Source of the DNA: Bacteroidales bacterium
Lineage (GTDB): Bacteria; Bacteroidota; Bacteroidia; Bacteroidales; UBA10428
Direction: 5' to 3'
NCBI GenBank assembly: GCA_016934055.1
Contig: JAFGTR010000103.1
Coordinates: 1 to 41,734 of the forward strand
DNA: 41,734 nucleotides
A program made the position numbers and the translations under genes. Numbering within the stretch: position 1 is the stretch's first letter; every line of letters begins with the position of its first letter. The notes under the pieces are model-generated. The model worked only from the letters and a program-made list of their open reading frames with translations, was not told the origin of the DNA and did not search any database. Positions 23,216-32,739 of the stretch are shown here, one piece after another.

Positions 23216-24529
23216 ATGAACCCTTTTAATATTGCCATAATCGGCTGCGGTACCGTAGGAGGAGGCACAGCAAAAATCATTAATGAAATCAATTCCGATC
23301 TTAATGACAGGGCCGGAAGAAGCATTAACCTGGTTAAGATTGTAGAATTGAATGCTCCGGTTGCCATGGACCGTTTTAATCTGCCTGCCACTCTGTTTTG
23401 CGGAGGAGGAAAGGCAATAACCCCGGCTGAAGCCGAAAGTTATATTCATGAAATTCTTAATAATCCTGAGATTCACCTTGTGGTTGAGACCATTGGCGGA
23501 ACCAGCGATTTTGTGCACGACATGTGTATAAAAACATGCCAGGCCGGCAAACACCTGGTTTCGGCTAATAAGGCTTTACTGGCCGAACGCGGGAAAGATA
23601 TCCTCGAAGCAGCTGAAAAAAACAAAGTTGCCATAGGTTTTGAAGCGGCGGTTTGCGGCGCCATACCTATTATCAAAACCATTAAAGAAAGCTTCACGGG
23701 AGATGAAATAATATCGGTTTCAGGTATCTTAAACGGAACCAGTAATTATATTCTTTCCCGCATGCTTGATGAAAAACTGGGATTTGAACAGGCTTTAAAA
23801 CTTGCCCAGGAAGCAGGATATGCCGAAGCCGATCCGACTCTCGATATCAGCGGTGGCGATGCGGCTCATAAATTGATCATTCTCATAAAACTGATCTTTG
23901 GCCTTGATGTGAGCATGGAACAAATTAAATATCAGGGCATCCGGAATATATCAGCAACAGACATAGACTATGCCAAAGAGATCGATGCAGCATTAAAACT
24001 TATCTGCTATGCGAAAAGAGATGGAGATACAGTGTTTGGTACGGTTTGCCCTATGATGGTTAAAAACGATAATTTCTTATCGGGAATCAAAGGTGCTACC
24101 AATGCCGTCAGAACTATAAACAAATACTCCGGTAAACATATCCTGATCGGGGCTGGTGCCGGTTCTGCCGAAACAGCCAGTTCCATTGTTGCTGATATCA
24201 TATTCACAGCCCGTTTCAGTGAAAAAATGCAGCATAACCTGCCTTCTAATAAACTAGAATTCAAAGATTTGAGGTATTTTACTTTCCCCTTTGTCATTAC
24301 ATTTGAAACGGAAGACCGGCCGGGAATAACAGGCCTTGTAACTACGGAAATTGGCAAACAACTTGTTAATATATACACCGTAACACATAACCGTCAAATA
24401 CAGGACAGGGCGCTTTTCTCCATTGAAACACAGCCATGCACGTTAAAACAAATTCATGCTGCTGTACAGGAAATTAAAAGGAGTGGTATACTCAAGTCCG
24501 AACCAAAGGTTTTTCCCATTCTTTTTTAA
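23216..24529 (+). CDS. hom: Homoserine dehydrogenase
   Basis: 437 residues. NAD(P)-binding IIGCGTVGGGTAKII at 8-22, substrate-domain motif LNGTSNYILSRMLDE, catalytic ADPTLDISGGDAAHKL (Asp and Lys of the active site), GAGAGSAETASSIVADI closing the cofactor domain, and a C-terminal ACT domain (about 355-430, ITFETEDRPGITGLV) for allosteric control by threonine. Converts aspartate semialdehyde to homoserine. The enzyme stands alone, not fused to aspartokinase; no other thr or met genes are near. Start ATG at 23216, with no earlier candidate. Confidence 0.95.
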   Translation: MNPFNIAIIGCGTVGGGTAKIINEINSDLNDRAGRSINLVKIVELNAPVAMDRFNLPATLFCGGGKAITPAEAESYIHEILNNPEIHLVVETIGGTSDFVHDMCIKTCQAGKHLVSANKALLAERGKDILEAAEKNKVAIGFEAAVCGAIPIIKTIKESFTGDEIISVSGILNGTSNYILSRMLDEKLGFEQALKLAQEAGYAEADPTLDISGGDAAHKLIILIKLIFGLDVSMEQIKYQGIRNISATDIDYAKEIDAALKLICYAKRDGDTVFGTVCPMMVKNDNFLSGIKGATNAVRTINKYSGKHILIGAGAGSAETASSIVADIIFTARFSEKMQHNLPSNKLEFKDLRYFTFPFVITFETEDRPGITGLVTTEIGKQLVNIYTVTHNRQIQDRALFSIETQPCTLKQIHAAVQEIKRSGILKSEPKVFPILF

Positions 24530-24581
24530 TCACAGGCATGCTCCCAGGGTTGCGAGTACCCGGAAAGGTTTGATCGGATTA

Positions 24582-24634
24582 CAGATTTCAGCCCGGATGA
24601 CCAGCAGACAGGCTTGCTCAGGTCATGAAATCTG
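24582..24634. repeat. Nested inverted repeat between hom and helicase
   Basis: CAGATTTCA (24582-24590) pairs with TGAAATCTG (24626-24634); inside it TGACC pairs with GGTCA and AGCA with TGCT, making one long, interrupted stem. It lies between the convergent ends of the homoserine dehydrogenase and helicase genes. No T-run follows, so it could be a weak bidirectional terminator or an RNA-stabilising stem. Confidence 0.5.
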
Positions 24635-24676
24635 AGTGTCACATATACATTACGCACATAATTTTACTTTGACAGA

Positions 24677-25870
24677 TCAGTTTACAAAAGTGTAGGCTTT
24701 ACCACTTTTACCTGCTCTTCCGGTCCTGCCAATGCGATGTATATAGCTATCCATATTCTGAGGCTGCTGATAATTAATCACATGAGATACATTAACAATA
24801 TCAATGCCCCTGGCGGCTACATCAGTTGCCACCAGAACCTGTATTTTCCTGTTTTTGAAAGCCTCCAGTGCATTAATCCTGTAATTCTGCGATTTGTTTC
24901 CGTGAATTTCATCTGCCCTGATGCCGGCCTTGCGAAGATCCCTGCATATTCTGCTTACACCGTGTTTGGTATCGTCAAAAATGAGTACCTTTTCAAATGA
25001 CGGATCATTGATAAGGTTAATCAATACGTCCATTTTCTTTTCTCCTTCAGAAATCCTTATGATCTCCTGATCAATATTATCGCCACAAACATTCCCGTTT
25101 CTAAGCCGGACTTCCACAGGACTGTTCAACAATTTGCCTATCATGATTTTCTGGCTTTTATCTTCGGTTGCAGAAAAAAGAATAGTCTGCTTCCTGTTGT
25201 TCATGCCATCAACGATCTTTAAAATATCGGGGGAAAATCCCATGTCCAGCAGCCTGTCAAATTCATCAAGCACTAAGGTGGAAAAATGACTAAGATCAAT
25301 TGCGCCTTGACGCACCATATCCGAAATGCGACCCGGGGTTCCAATAACAATATGATAAGGTTTTCTCAGTTTCATTATATCCTTTCTTACATCAGTGCCT
25401 CCGATGAGACATCCACTGTATAATCCAAGACCAAGTGCGATGCTTTTAAACTCTTGTTCTATCTGAACTGCAAGCTCACGGGTTGGCGATATGACCAATA
25501 TTTGAAACGAAGGACGTTTTCCGAGCAGATTGTGTGCCAGGGGTATTAAAAAAGCGCCCGTCTTACCGGTACCTGTCTGGGCTAATCCCATAAGATCACG
25601 GCCTTTTAATATGGGTTCGATGGATTTTTCCTGTATCTCTGTGGGTGAGACATAACCTTTTCTGATGAGATTTGCAATGATCGACTTATTCACCGGCAGA
25701 TCCTTTATAACACGCGAAGCTGTGTATTGGGTTTCATTAACCGGTTGCGCCTTTTTGATAAATAAATCTGCATCCAGCCGTTTTTTACTGAATCTGCCTT
25801 TTACGGAAGAATGATGCCTGAATGATTTATACCTGTTTGGTTTACCTGTTTTCTTTTGTGTATTATTCAT
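24677..25870 (-). CDS. DEAD-box RNA helicase with DEFD motif
   Basis: 397 residues with the full set in order: Q motif (SIIANLIRKGYVSPTEIQ), I AQTGTGKTGAF, Ia PTRELAVQI, GG box, Ib TPGRI, II VLDEFD, III SATE, IV VLIFDDT, V ATDVAARGID and VI HRIGRTGRAGK. Motif II reads DEFD instead of DEAD. The protein ends a few residues after motif VI, lacking any C-terminal extension, and has a basic N-terminal tail (about 1-45, KPNRYKSFRHH) that could bind RNA. Family: cold or ribosome-assembly RNA unwinding in the cytoplasm. Monocistronic. Confidence 0.93.
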   Translation of the reverse strand: MNNTQKKTGKPNRYKSFRHHSSVKGRFSKKRLDADLFIKKAQPVNETQYTASRVIKDLPVNKSIIANLIRKGYVSPTEIQEKSIEPILKGRDLMGLAQTGTGKTGAFLIPLAHNLLGKRPSFQILVISPTRELAVQIEQEFKSIALGLGLYSGCLIGGTDVRKDIMKLRKPYHIVIGTPGRISDMVRQGAIDLSHFSTLVLDEFDRLLDMGFSPDILKIVDGMNNRKQTILFSATEDKSQKIMIGKLLNSPVEVRLRNGNVCGDNIDQEIIRISEGEKKMDVLINLINDPSFEKVLIFDDTKHGVSRICRDLRKAGIRADEIHGNKSQNYRINALEAFKNRKIQVLVATDVAARGIDIVNVSHVINYQQPQNMDSYIHRIGRTGRAGKSGKAYTFVN

Positions 25871-26586
25871 TTAAATTAATTTGGTTAAATATTCAGAAAT
25901 TGACATTAACCAAATTAATATAACATGGAGTAATGTTTCTTTCTAAGAAAAAATTCTAGCGGGATTATCAAATATTACTGTGAAATTTTGCTAAAAACTT
26001 TCGGCAAAGATAGTATATTTATTGGAATGAAATAATTTTTTTTCAAAATCACTCACATCAAGTCATTTATTCCGTTCTGTTCTTATTGAAATCGAAGTTA
26101 AACAAGGCTCATATTTAGGAAAAAGTATGTTGCCGGTCAGTATGCTACAGTTATAAACATTATTGATTCGGCCAGTCCTGTAATTAACTTAAGTTTCAGT
26201 TTATAGAAATTATAATCAAAAATAGATTTAAGATTGACGATTTTCGATTTAAGATTTAGGGAGTTAAATGCACAAATAGTCTTATCAATACAAAATAAAC
26301 ATTGACTTAAACTTTTTAAATCAAAATTTTTCAATCTTAGTCCTTAAATCGAATTAAGAATTGTATATCCGGCAACTTGAATTATTTAATTAACTTAAGC
26401 TGCTATTTATGAAAATAATACTTAATAATTGATTTAAGATTGAAAATTAACGATTTAAGAATCAATGTCGTTTAGTTAAGGATTTTATAACTGGCAACTT
26501 GAATTATTTATATAAACCTGAAAGAATCGTAAAATCTGTCGGAGTTTATTTTGAGATAATTTATACTGCAAAAAAGTCGAAAAACC
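25871..26586. repeat. Long AT-rich intergenic region with degenerate direct repeats
   Basis: 716 bases without a convincing gene. GGCAACTTGAATTATTTA occurs at 26371-26388 and 26493-26510, and GATTTAAGATTGA at 26225-26237 and 26431-26443, with CGATTTAAGA after both. The pattern looks like a duplicated segment decayed by substitution. The 65-codon minus-strand frame at 26137-26334 is only a reading of these repeats (NLKSKIVNLKS). Region upstream of the GH2 gene; no promoter match was found. Confidence 0.6.
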
Positions 26587-29466
26587 ATGGGAACATTATT
26601 CACGAGCACTTTTAAACAACAAGCCATGATATTATGTAAAAATATGCTGTTTCTCTTGCTGATCGTTAGCTTCTCACAATGCGGCAAACATGATACAATT
26701 AATCTGGAAGGTGAATGGTATTACAGGCTGGATGAAGAGAATACCGGTATTGACAATAAATGGTACATTCAGGGATTTAAAGATAAGCTTATATTTCCAG
26801 GTTCTCTCAGAGATAATGGTATTGGCAGTATTCCAACCCTGTCGACTCAATGGACAGGCAGTATATATGACAGCTCCTGGTATTTTAACCCGGCCATGGA
26901 GAAATACCGGAAGCCCGACAGCCTTAAATTTCCGTTCTGGCTGACGCCTGAAAAGCATTATCTTGGATCAGCGTGGTATCAAAGAGAAATAATTCTACCT
27001 AAAAACTGGAAGGACAAGAAAATTGAGTTGATCCTTGAAAGACCCCACTGGCAGACATCTGTATGGATTGATACCTTGTTTCTGGGACGGCAGAACAGCC
27101 TGTCAACACCGCATAGGTTTACAATTGAGCCTGCCAGGGTTAAACCGGGCAAACATATGCTGACCATTAAGGTTGATAACGCCATACGCGATATTGATCC
27201 GGGCATTAATTCACACAGCATAACCGACCATACCCAGGGAAACTGGAATGGCATAGTTGGCAAAATGTTACTGACGGCAAAAAATACCTGCACTATCAGA
27301 CATGTGAAAATCGTACCCGATCTGAAGCGGAAGGTTGCCAGCATACTGATTGATTTTGATAATCTGCCGGAACAAAACAATTACAAACTATTCATAAAGG
27401 TCAACGGATATAATCATGAGCATACCATCCCTGCCCTTTCATTCACTGAGATCAATGAAGAATTCATGGCAGAAATCCCCATGGGCAATGATTACAAAAC
27501 CTGGAGCGAATTTTCACCTGTGTTATATCAAATGACACTGCAACTTAAAGATGGATACAAAAAAATTGACAGCCGGACAGAGGTTTTCGGCATGCGGATT
27601 TTTTCAATTAACGGCAGAAGATTTGAAATTAACGGCATACCGGTATTTTTACGGGGCACTACCGAATGCTGTGTTTTTCCGTTAACCGGATATCCACCCG
27701 CAAATGAAAAGGACTGGGCAGAGATCTTTACCAAATGCAAAGAATACGGGTTAAACCACATGCGTTTTCATTCCTACTGCCCGCCTGAAGCAGCGTTTAT
27801 TGCAGCGGACAAAGCAGGGTTTTATCTTCAGGTTGAAGGACCCAGCTGGGCAAATTACTCAGTAACCCTGGGTGATGGAAAACCCATTGATCAATACCTG
27901 ATGGACGAAACCAAACGTATTATTGACACCTACGGCAACCACCCCTCATTTTGCATGATGGCATACGGGAACGAACCTTCCGGTCATTATGTTGCTTACC
28001 TTGAAAACTGGGTGGATCACTTCAGGGAATATGATCCTCAGAGAGTTTTTACCGGCGCCTCAACAGGCCGCAGCTGGGCAATAATTGAAAACAGCGATTT
28101 TATCGTGCGTTCCCCGCCACGGGGATTGGAGTGGGCAACAAAACAACCGGGAAGTGAATTTGATTACAGGGATAAAACAGAAAACCAGAACCGGCCATAC
28201 GTAACATTTGAAATGGGGCAATGGTGTGTGTTCCCGAACTTTCATGAAATATCCAAATATACCGGACCTTTAAAGGCCCGTAATTTTGAGCTCTTTCAGG
28301 AAGAACTTAACCTCAACCATATGGGACATCAGTCACAGGATTTTCTGATGGCCTCGGGAATGTTGCAGGTATCATGCTACAAACAGGAGATCGAAGCCAC
28401 ACTGAGAACGCCCAACCTGGCAGGTTTTCAGCTTTTAAGCCTAAACGACTTCCCCGGTCAGGGCACAGCACTGGTGGGTGTACTCGATGCCTTCTGGGAT
28501 GAGAAAGGTTATGTTACGGGTAAACAATTCAGCTCATTCTGTAACAGTGTTGTGCCCCTGGTGAGAATGCCCCAATACACCTACCGGAATGCTGAACCAT
28601 TAATTGCTCAAGTTGAAATAGTGAACTTTAGCGGCACAGAGCTGAAAGAGATAACACCTGCCTGGCAACTGACGGATAGTGACGGTTCCATTGTAAACTC
28701 AGGTTCTTTTGTTGCGCAAAACATACCGTTGGGAAACTGTCATACTGTTGGAACAATAAATATACCGCTGAATTTTGCTGAAAAGGCAGGCAAATACACG
28801 CTTAAAGTCGATGCCGGTAATTTTTCCAATCAGTGGAATATCTGGATATACCCAAAAACCGACACATCATTGGTTCCTTCCGGAATACATGTTGGTGATA
28901 TACTTGATAACGCCGCTCTTCATGTACTTGAACAGGGGGGCAAAGTGTTGCTTATGGTCGCAGGTAAAGTAGAAAACGGGAAGGATATCGTGCAGTACTA
29001 CACACCGGTATTCTGGAACACATCGTGGTTCAGAATGAGACCGCCGCACACAACAGGCATTTTAATTGATAATAAGCATCCGGTCTTTAATGATTTTCCA
29101 ACAGATTGTTACAGTGATCTGCAATGGTGGGAGATCGCCAACAGGCAACAAGTAATGAACCTTGACAGTTTTCCCCCGGGATTTAAAATTATTGTCCAGC
29201 CTGTTGATACCTGGTTCCTGCACAGAAGGCTGGCTATGCTGTTTGAAGCCAGGGTTTTAAACGGCAGCCTGATGGTGTGCAGTATCGATCTGACTGCTGA
29301 TCTGAAGAACAAACCGGTGACAGAGCAATTGAAAAAAAGCATTATCGGTTATATGGAATCAGATGATTTTAATCCTGAATCCAAAATCAGCGTGGCGTTG
29401 ATTCAGGAATTATTTGAGAAAAAAGAACGGCCCGCATGGAATTCTTACGTAAAGGAAAATCCGTAA
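26587..29466 (+). CDS. Glycoside hydrolase family 2-like secreted enzyme
   Basis: 959 residues. An N-terminal hydrophobic signal (LFLLLIVSFSQC) suggests export, probably as a lipoprotein, though the lipobox is not canonical (Q before C). The start may be 26587 or the ATG at 26626. Domains: jelly-roll sugar-binding (about 40-235), Ig-like (235-335), TIM barrel (about 345-600) with acid/base N462-E463 (AYGNEPSG) and nucleophile E542 (VTFEMGQW), then beta-sandwich domains to the end. It resembles beta-galactosidase or beta-glucuronidase-like GH2 enzymes. Substrate is unknown. The SASA-type esterase 1.1 kb downstream on the other strand may act on related glycans. Confidence 0.85.
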   Translation: MGTLFTSTFKQQAMILCKNMLFLLLIVSFSQCGKHDTINLEGEWYYRLDEENTGIDNKWYIQGFKDKLIFPGSLRDNGIGSIPTLSTQWTGSIYDSSWYFNPAMEKYRKPDSLKFPFWLTPEKHYLGSAWYQREIILPKNWKDKKIELILERPHWQTSVWIDTLFLGRQNSLSTPHRFTIEPARVKPGKHMLTIKVDNAIRDIDPGINSHSITDHTQGNWNGIVGKMLLTAKNTCTIRHVKIVPDLKRKVASILIDFDNLPEQNNYKLFIKVNGYNHEHTIPALSFTEINEEFMAEIPMGNDYKTWSEFSPVLYQMTLQLKDGYKKIDSRTEVFGMRIFSINGRRFEINGIPVFLRGTTECCVFPLTGYPPANEKDWAEIFTKCKEYGLNHMRFHSYCPPEAAFIAADKAGFYLQVEGPSWANYSVTLGDGKPIDQYLMDETKRIIDTYGNHPSFCMMAYGNEPSGHYVAYLENWVDHFREYDPQRVFTGASTGRSWAIIENSDFIVRSPPRGLEWATKQPGSEFDYRDKTENQNRPYVTFEMGQWCVFPNFHEISKYTGPLKARNFELFQEELNLNHMGHQSQDFLMASGMLQVSCYKQEIEATLRTPNLAGFQLLSLNDFPGQGTALVGVLDAFWDEKGYVTGKQFSSFCNSVVPLVRMPQYTYRNAEPLIAQVEIVNFSGTELKEITPAWQLTDSDGSIVNSGSFVAQNIPLGNCHTVGTINIPLNFAEKAGKYTLKVDAGNFSNQWNIWIYPKTDTSLVPSGIHVGDILDNAALHVLEQGGKVLLMVAGKVENGKDIVQYYTPVFWNTSWFRMRPPHTTGILIDNKHPVFNDFPTDCYSDLQWWEIANRQQVMNLDSFPPGFKIIVQPVDTWFLHRRLAMLFEARVLNGSLMVCSIDLTADLKNKPVTEQLKKSIIGYMESDDFNPESKISVALIQELFEKKERPAWNSYVKENP

Positions 29467-29477
29467 AAACAAAAAAA

Positions 29478-29517
29478 GGTCCAAGCTACACTTTGTTAAG
29501 CTTGAACCAATTTTTTG
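29478..29517 (+). terminator. Rho-independent terminator after GH2 gene
   Basis: GGTCCAAGCT (29478-29487) pairs with AGCTTGAACC (29499-29508), one mismatch, followed by T6 at 29511-29516. It lies 12 bases after the GH2 stop. The flanks GGTCCAAGC and CTTGAACCA are nearly repeated in the hairpin at 30421-30446. Confidence 0.8.
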
Positions 29518-29545
29518 TTAATTTTCGGGATATAAACAGTTTAAA

Positions 29546-30361
29546 GTGGTTTCGCAACTATTTATACTGACAATTATTTCTGTTGATGACGGACACGTCG
29601 GCTTTGAGGTCTCCGGTGAATCGGAGAGAACAGCAGTAAAATACGATAAGAAGAATAGTCGTTTTTCATTTGAGGATCACGACAACCTGTCTGAAATACT
29701 CGCCAACAATCAAGTCCAGCTTCAGAAAGTAATTAAATCGGCCCTGAAAGGGAAACCTGCACCCGGCCGGCAAATACAGTGCGTATTTATCAAAGATTTC
29801 ACCTTCCTCAATAACCATGACTATAACCATTATATAAGAATCGACAGGCGCGGTATTAATCCGGCGATCAGTGTCAGTACAGAAGAAACTAACGGTATTT
29901 ACAAACTTTATGCCGACGGTTCTTATGCCAAAGAGTCAAACCGGTCAGGGTATGCCGGAATTATTGTAAACAAAGAGGGCAACGATGAAGTATACTACGG
30001 CTCATTCCCCGGCGGAAGTAGCTGTTTAATGGAACTGATGGCCGTCACGGAAGGACTGAAACAACTCGGCCCGGTTAAGAAAATCCGGATCAATACCGAC
30101 AGCCGCTTTGTGATTCGCGGTCTTGCACAATGGATTCATTTCTGGAGATTAAACAATTGGCAGATGGCCTATGGACGAAAGGTCAGATATGCAAAACACT
30201 GGCAACAACTCGATAAGTTGAGTCAAGGGAAACTCCTGGAATTAAAATGGATCAAAGCCCATTCCGGAGATAATAAACATAAGCTTTGTCACCATTTGGC
30301 AAAACAATTAGCTACCCGTGGAATTCATGAACCTATAACCACTGCGTCTGGCGGAGTTTGA
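29546..30361 (+). CDS. RNase H type 1 with extra N-terminal domain
   Basis: 271 residues from a GTG; a later start cannot be excluded. The C-terminal RNase H fold (about 118-258) shows LYADGSYA (D124), SSCLMELMAVTEG (E163), INTDSRFVI (D185) and KAHSGDNKHKLCHHLA. E. coli RNase HI has HAGHPENERCDELA here: H239 and C248 align, but the fourth metal ligand Asp134 is replaced by H249. It should cut RNA in RNA:DNA hybrids, perhaps with altered metal use. The first 110 residues have no motif I recognise and are not the viroplasmin fold by eye. Cytoplasmic. Flanked by terminators, so probably monocistronic. Confidence 0.8.
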   Translation: MVSQLFILTIISVDDGHVGFEVSGESERTAVKYDKKNSRFSFEDHDNLSEILANNQVQLQKVIKSALKGKPAPGRQIQCVFIKDFTFLNNHDYNHYIRIDRRGINPAISVSTEETNGIYKLYADGSYAKESNRSGYAGIIVNKEGNDEVYYGSFPGGSSCLMELMAVTEGLKQLGPVKKIRINTDSRFVIRGLAQWIHFWRLNNWQMAYGRKVRYAKHWQQLDKLSQGKLLELKWIKAHSGDNKHKLCHHLAKQLATRGIHEPITTASGGV

Positions 30362-30377
30362 TAAAAATCGCAATGCT

Positions 30378-30439
30378 GAGCGTCCGCTTGTGCCAGATAT
30401 AAACCTGTTATTGTAAAGAATTGGTCCAAGCGGACGCTC
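30378..30439. repeat. Long 13-base hairpin downstream of RNase H gene
   Basis: GAGCGTCCGCTTG at 30378-30390 is perfectly complementary to CAAGCGGACGCTC at 30427-30439, extended by CCA/TGG after two mismatches. It starts 17 bases after the RNase H stop. No T-run follows. The second arm sits in GGTCCAAGC...CGAACCA, sharing flanks with the terminator at 29478. Confidence 0.7.
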
Positions 30440-30604
30440 GAACCAGTAATTAGCTGATATTCTGTCGGATATATGCTCACAGGCTTTGCCTGTTTTACCT
30501 GTCCCCATATTACCACAAGGCATATTAAACAAAAAACCGGGGATTCATAGTATCAATTATGATCTGTCTGTCCAGCTAATAACAAAGTTAATATTTGCAG
30601 ATCA

Positions 30605-32188
30605 TCAGTCAGTAATAATCATTTTTCTGGTTGCTGAGTAATTTCCGGTCTTCATTGTATAAAAATAAATACCAGGTGATAATTTTTCAAGGTTGTATTC
30701 AATAACATGATCTCCTGCATAAAACACCTTTCCGGCCGGTTCATCAATGTCAATACCAAGAGCATTAAAAATTTTCAATGAAACAAAACCGGTGTCCGGA
30801 ATTTTAAAAGGAATACTAACGTTTCTCTTTGTAACAGGGTTAGGATAGTTCTGTTCCAGGGCATATCCTTCAAGATTTAAATCAATATTGCTGGTCGTAA
30901 TATCTGCTTCACAAAGGTTTACAGCTTCTTCGCCAACATCAACCGGCGTGATCTGTGAATTCTTAACAGCAATTTTGTCCAGCATTACACTGTCTTCAGC
31001 GAATGCAAAACTGAATGTGTGCTCTCCTGCAGTCAGTTCAAAGCTTTTTAATTCCAGCCATTCCCAACCATTGGTAAACATATTGTCATAAAATTCAAAT
31101 TCAGCATCATCAATTTTTAACCAAAACGCGTTATGGCTGGCCTTAGAATTATTAAAGCGGCCATAGAGACAGAAATTTGTATCAGTAACAACCGAAACAC
31201 TCATCTTTATAATATCTGCATCATCAGCGGGGGATGCTGTGATGCTTTTAACCGCTGTAACATAAGCCGTGTTTGATGCATTGTTATCCGCCAGAATATG
31301 CAAATTATTACCCACCGTGCCGCATTCTGCTTCGGCATAAACTGACTCATATCCCATAAGTGAAAGCATCTGAACGGCATACCGTCTTCCGATTTTTCTG
31401 TTGCCTTCAGTGTCAAAATGTGCTTCATCCTGCCCGGGGCATCCGCTTGAAGAAATAACGTACGCCGTTGGAATAGTATCAGGAAGCCTGTTAATTATCG
31501 TATTCATACTGGAACAGCAATTGCCGGGGGCAGACAACAATTCTCCGGCTAAAAGCGGTACCGAATCTGCATTCAAAGAAAGGTCAGTTAACATATCGTT
31601 ATAAATCTTTTTCACATAAGAAAGCCAAAGGCTATTTCCCGTGTTGGTCTCACCCTGGTGCAAAAGAATACCTTTAACGATACCATCGTTCTGAGCCAAC
31701 TTTGCAAGATTGACAAGGTATTGATACGGATTCCAGTCATAGGCAGCGACTAAAGAAGTAAACCAATTGTCGGTGTATGTGGAATCATATTCCTGGTAAA
31801 TATCTTTATCAAACAGCCTGATGTCGCAGCCTGCAACAGAAACGTTAATAATGCCTATAGTTATGCTGTCGGGAAGGTTTGCCGCCATGGTTCTGCCAAA
31901 ATAATCGGCAGGCGAAAGGTGTGAATAGCATTGGCATGTAGGAGGAACCGCTGTATACCATGTTTCTTTTTCACGGTTCAGATTTGAGCAATCCAGGGCC
32001 TGAAAAGTTTTAAACCGGCTGTTTTCTGTTTTATCCCGGCTTTGTATTGTGCCCTGACCCTGCATATTCGATTGCCCAAAACAGAGATAGATATAAAAAT
32101 CGGCATCCTGAGCAAACAGAACTGAGGTTAAAAAGAACAGACCTGCAAAGGATAAGATCAAATTATTTGCTTTCTTCTGCTTTTTCAT
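30605..32188 (-). CDS. SASA/CE6-like carbohydrate esterase with T9SS sorting domain
   Basis: 527 residues. Signal peptide (LILSFAGLFFLTSVLFAQ, about 9-27); SGNH-fold esterase (about 30-275) with FGQSNMQG (S40), LLHQGETNTG (block III, 176-183) and DEAHFDTEGN (D254, H257). Then a beta-sandwich, CBM-like domain (about 280-430) and a C-terminal type A sorting domain (LEQNYPNPVTKRNVSIPFKI to SATRKMIITD). It is secreted by T9SS, probably removing acetyl groups from glycans (sialate or xylan-type). It does not neighbour other PUL genes, but the GH2 enzyme is nearby. A glycan target is inferred only. Confidence 0.85.
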   Translation of the reverse strand: MKKQKKANNLILSFAGLFFLTSVLFAQDADFYIYLCFGQSNMQGQGTIQSRDKTENSRFKTFQALDCSNLNREKETWYTAVPPTCQCYSHLSPADYFGRTMAANLPDSITIGIINVSVAGCDIRLFDKDIYQEYDSTYTDNWFTSLVAAYDWNPYQYLVNLAKLAQNDGIVKGILLHQGETNTGNSLWLSYVKKIYNDMLTDLSLNADSVPLLAGELLSAPGNCCSSMNTIINRLPDTIPTAYVISSSGCPGQDEAHFDTEGNRKIGRRYAVQMLSLMGYESVYAEAECGTVGNNLHILADNNASNTAYVTAVKSITASPADDADIIKMSVSVVTDTNFCLYGRFNNSKASHNAFWLKIDDAEFEFYDNMFTNGWEWLELKSFELTAGEHTFSFAFAEDSVMLDKIAVKNSQITPVDVGEEAVNLCEADITTSNIDLNLEGYALEQNYPNPVTKRNVSIPFKIPDTGFVSLKIFNALGIDIDEPAGKVFYAGDHVIEYNLEKLSPGIYFYTMKTGNYSATRKMIITD

Positions 32189-32465
32189 ACTATTGCTGTT
32201 TTAATGATGAATCTGCTTCGCAAAGTACAAAAAATAAAAATATCACAAACCTGCCTGCCTTCCAGGGAGGGACACCACATCACGAAGGATCACAAAGAGT
32301 TTATAATTAACGGATTATACTTTGCGATAACTTTGGGGCTTAATGCCTTAGCGGCGATAATATACTTTTTGGAGTAGGCTCAATGCTTATATTGCTCCTG
32401 TGTAACAGGTTCATATAGTATTGAAAATTAGTATTTTATTGATTTTTTATATTTTGGCACCGGAG

Positions 32466-32692
32466 GTGCTAACTGTTTGTAGCAATGACATGGCCATTCA
32501 TTGTAATTCCATACGTCCCGCCAAGTGCCGGGACGCTGGGGATAATAAGGCAGATATATCTCTTTTGCTACAAACAGATGACCCCTGGCGGGGACGATGG
32601 CCTGTATGGCGATGTTATGCTACAAACAGGTCGCCACTGCGTGGCTTAAAAAGGGCAGGGTATTCAACCCTGCGATTTCATCGCGATATGAA
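32466..32692. repeat. Chain of hairpins with repeated TGCTACAAACAG
   Basis: In 227 bases: CTGTTTGTAGCAA (32473-32485) is the perfect inverse of TTGCTACAAACAG (32565-32577), and TGCTACAAACAG returns at 32618-32629. Between and after them lie stems CGTCCCG/CGGGACG (32514-32535), CCCC/GGGG (32582-32593), GCCAC/GTGGC (32633-32645), GCAGGGT/ACCCTGC (32655-32673) and GCGAT/ATCGC (32672-32684). GC is far above the flanks. It resembles a REP/BIME or MITE-like element, or a structured RNA. The rest of 32189-32739 shows no gene. Confidence 0.65.
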
Positions 32693-32739
32693 TAAATGAT
32701 TATCTTTAATTGTCTTAAGTTAACTTAACAGATACTACT

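Noticed and set aside
26137..26334. 65-codon frame on the minus strand
   Set aside because: It reads through the degenerate direct repeats and gives repetitive NLKS peptide; no other support.
30421..30450. tRNA-like T-arm (GGTTCGAGC followed by GGACCA on the minus strand)
   Set aside because: The expected G53-C61 pair and the anticodon and D arms are absent; it is part of the 13-base hairpin.
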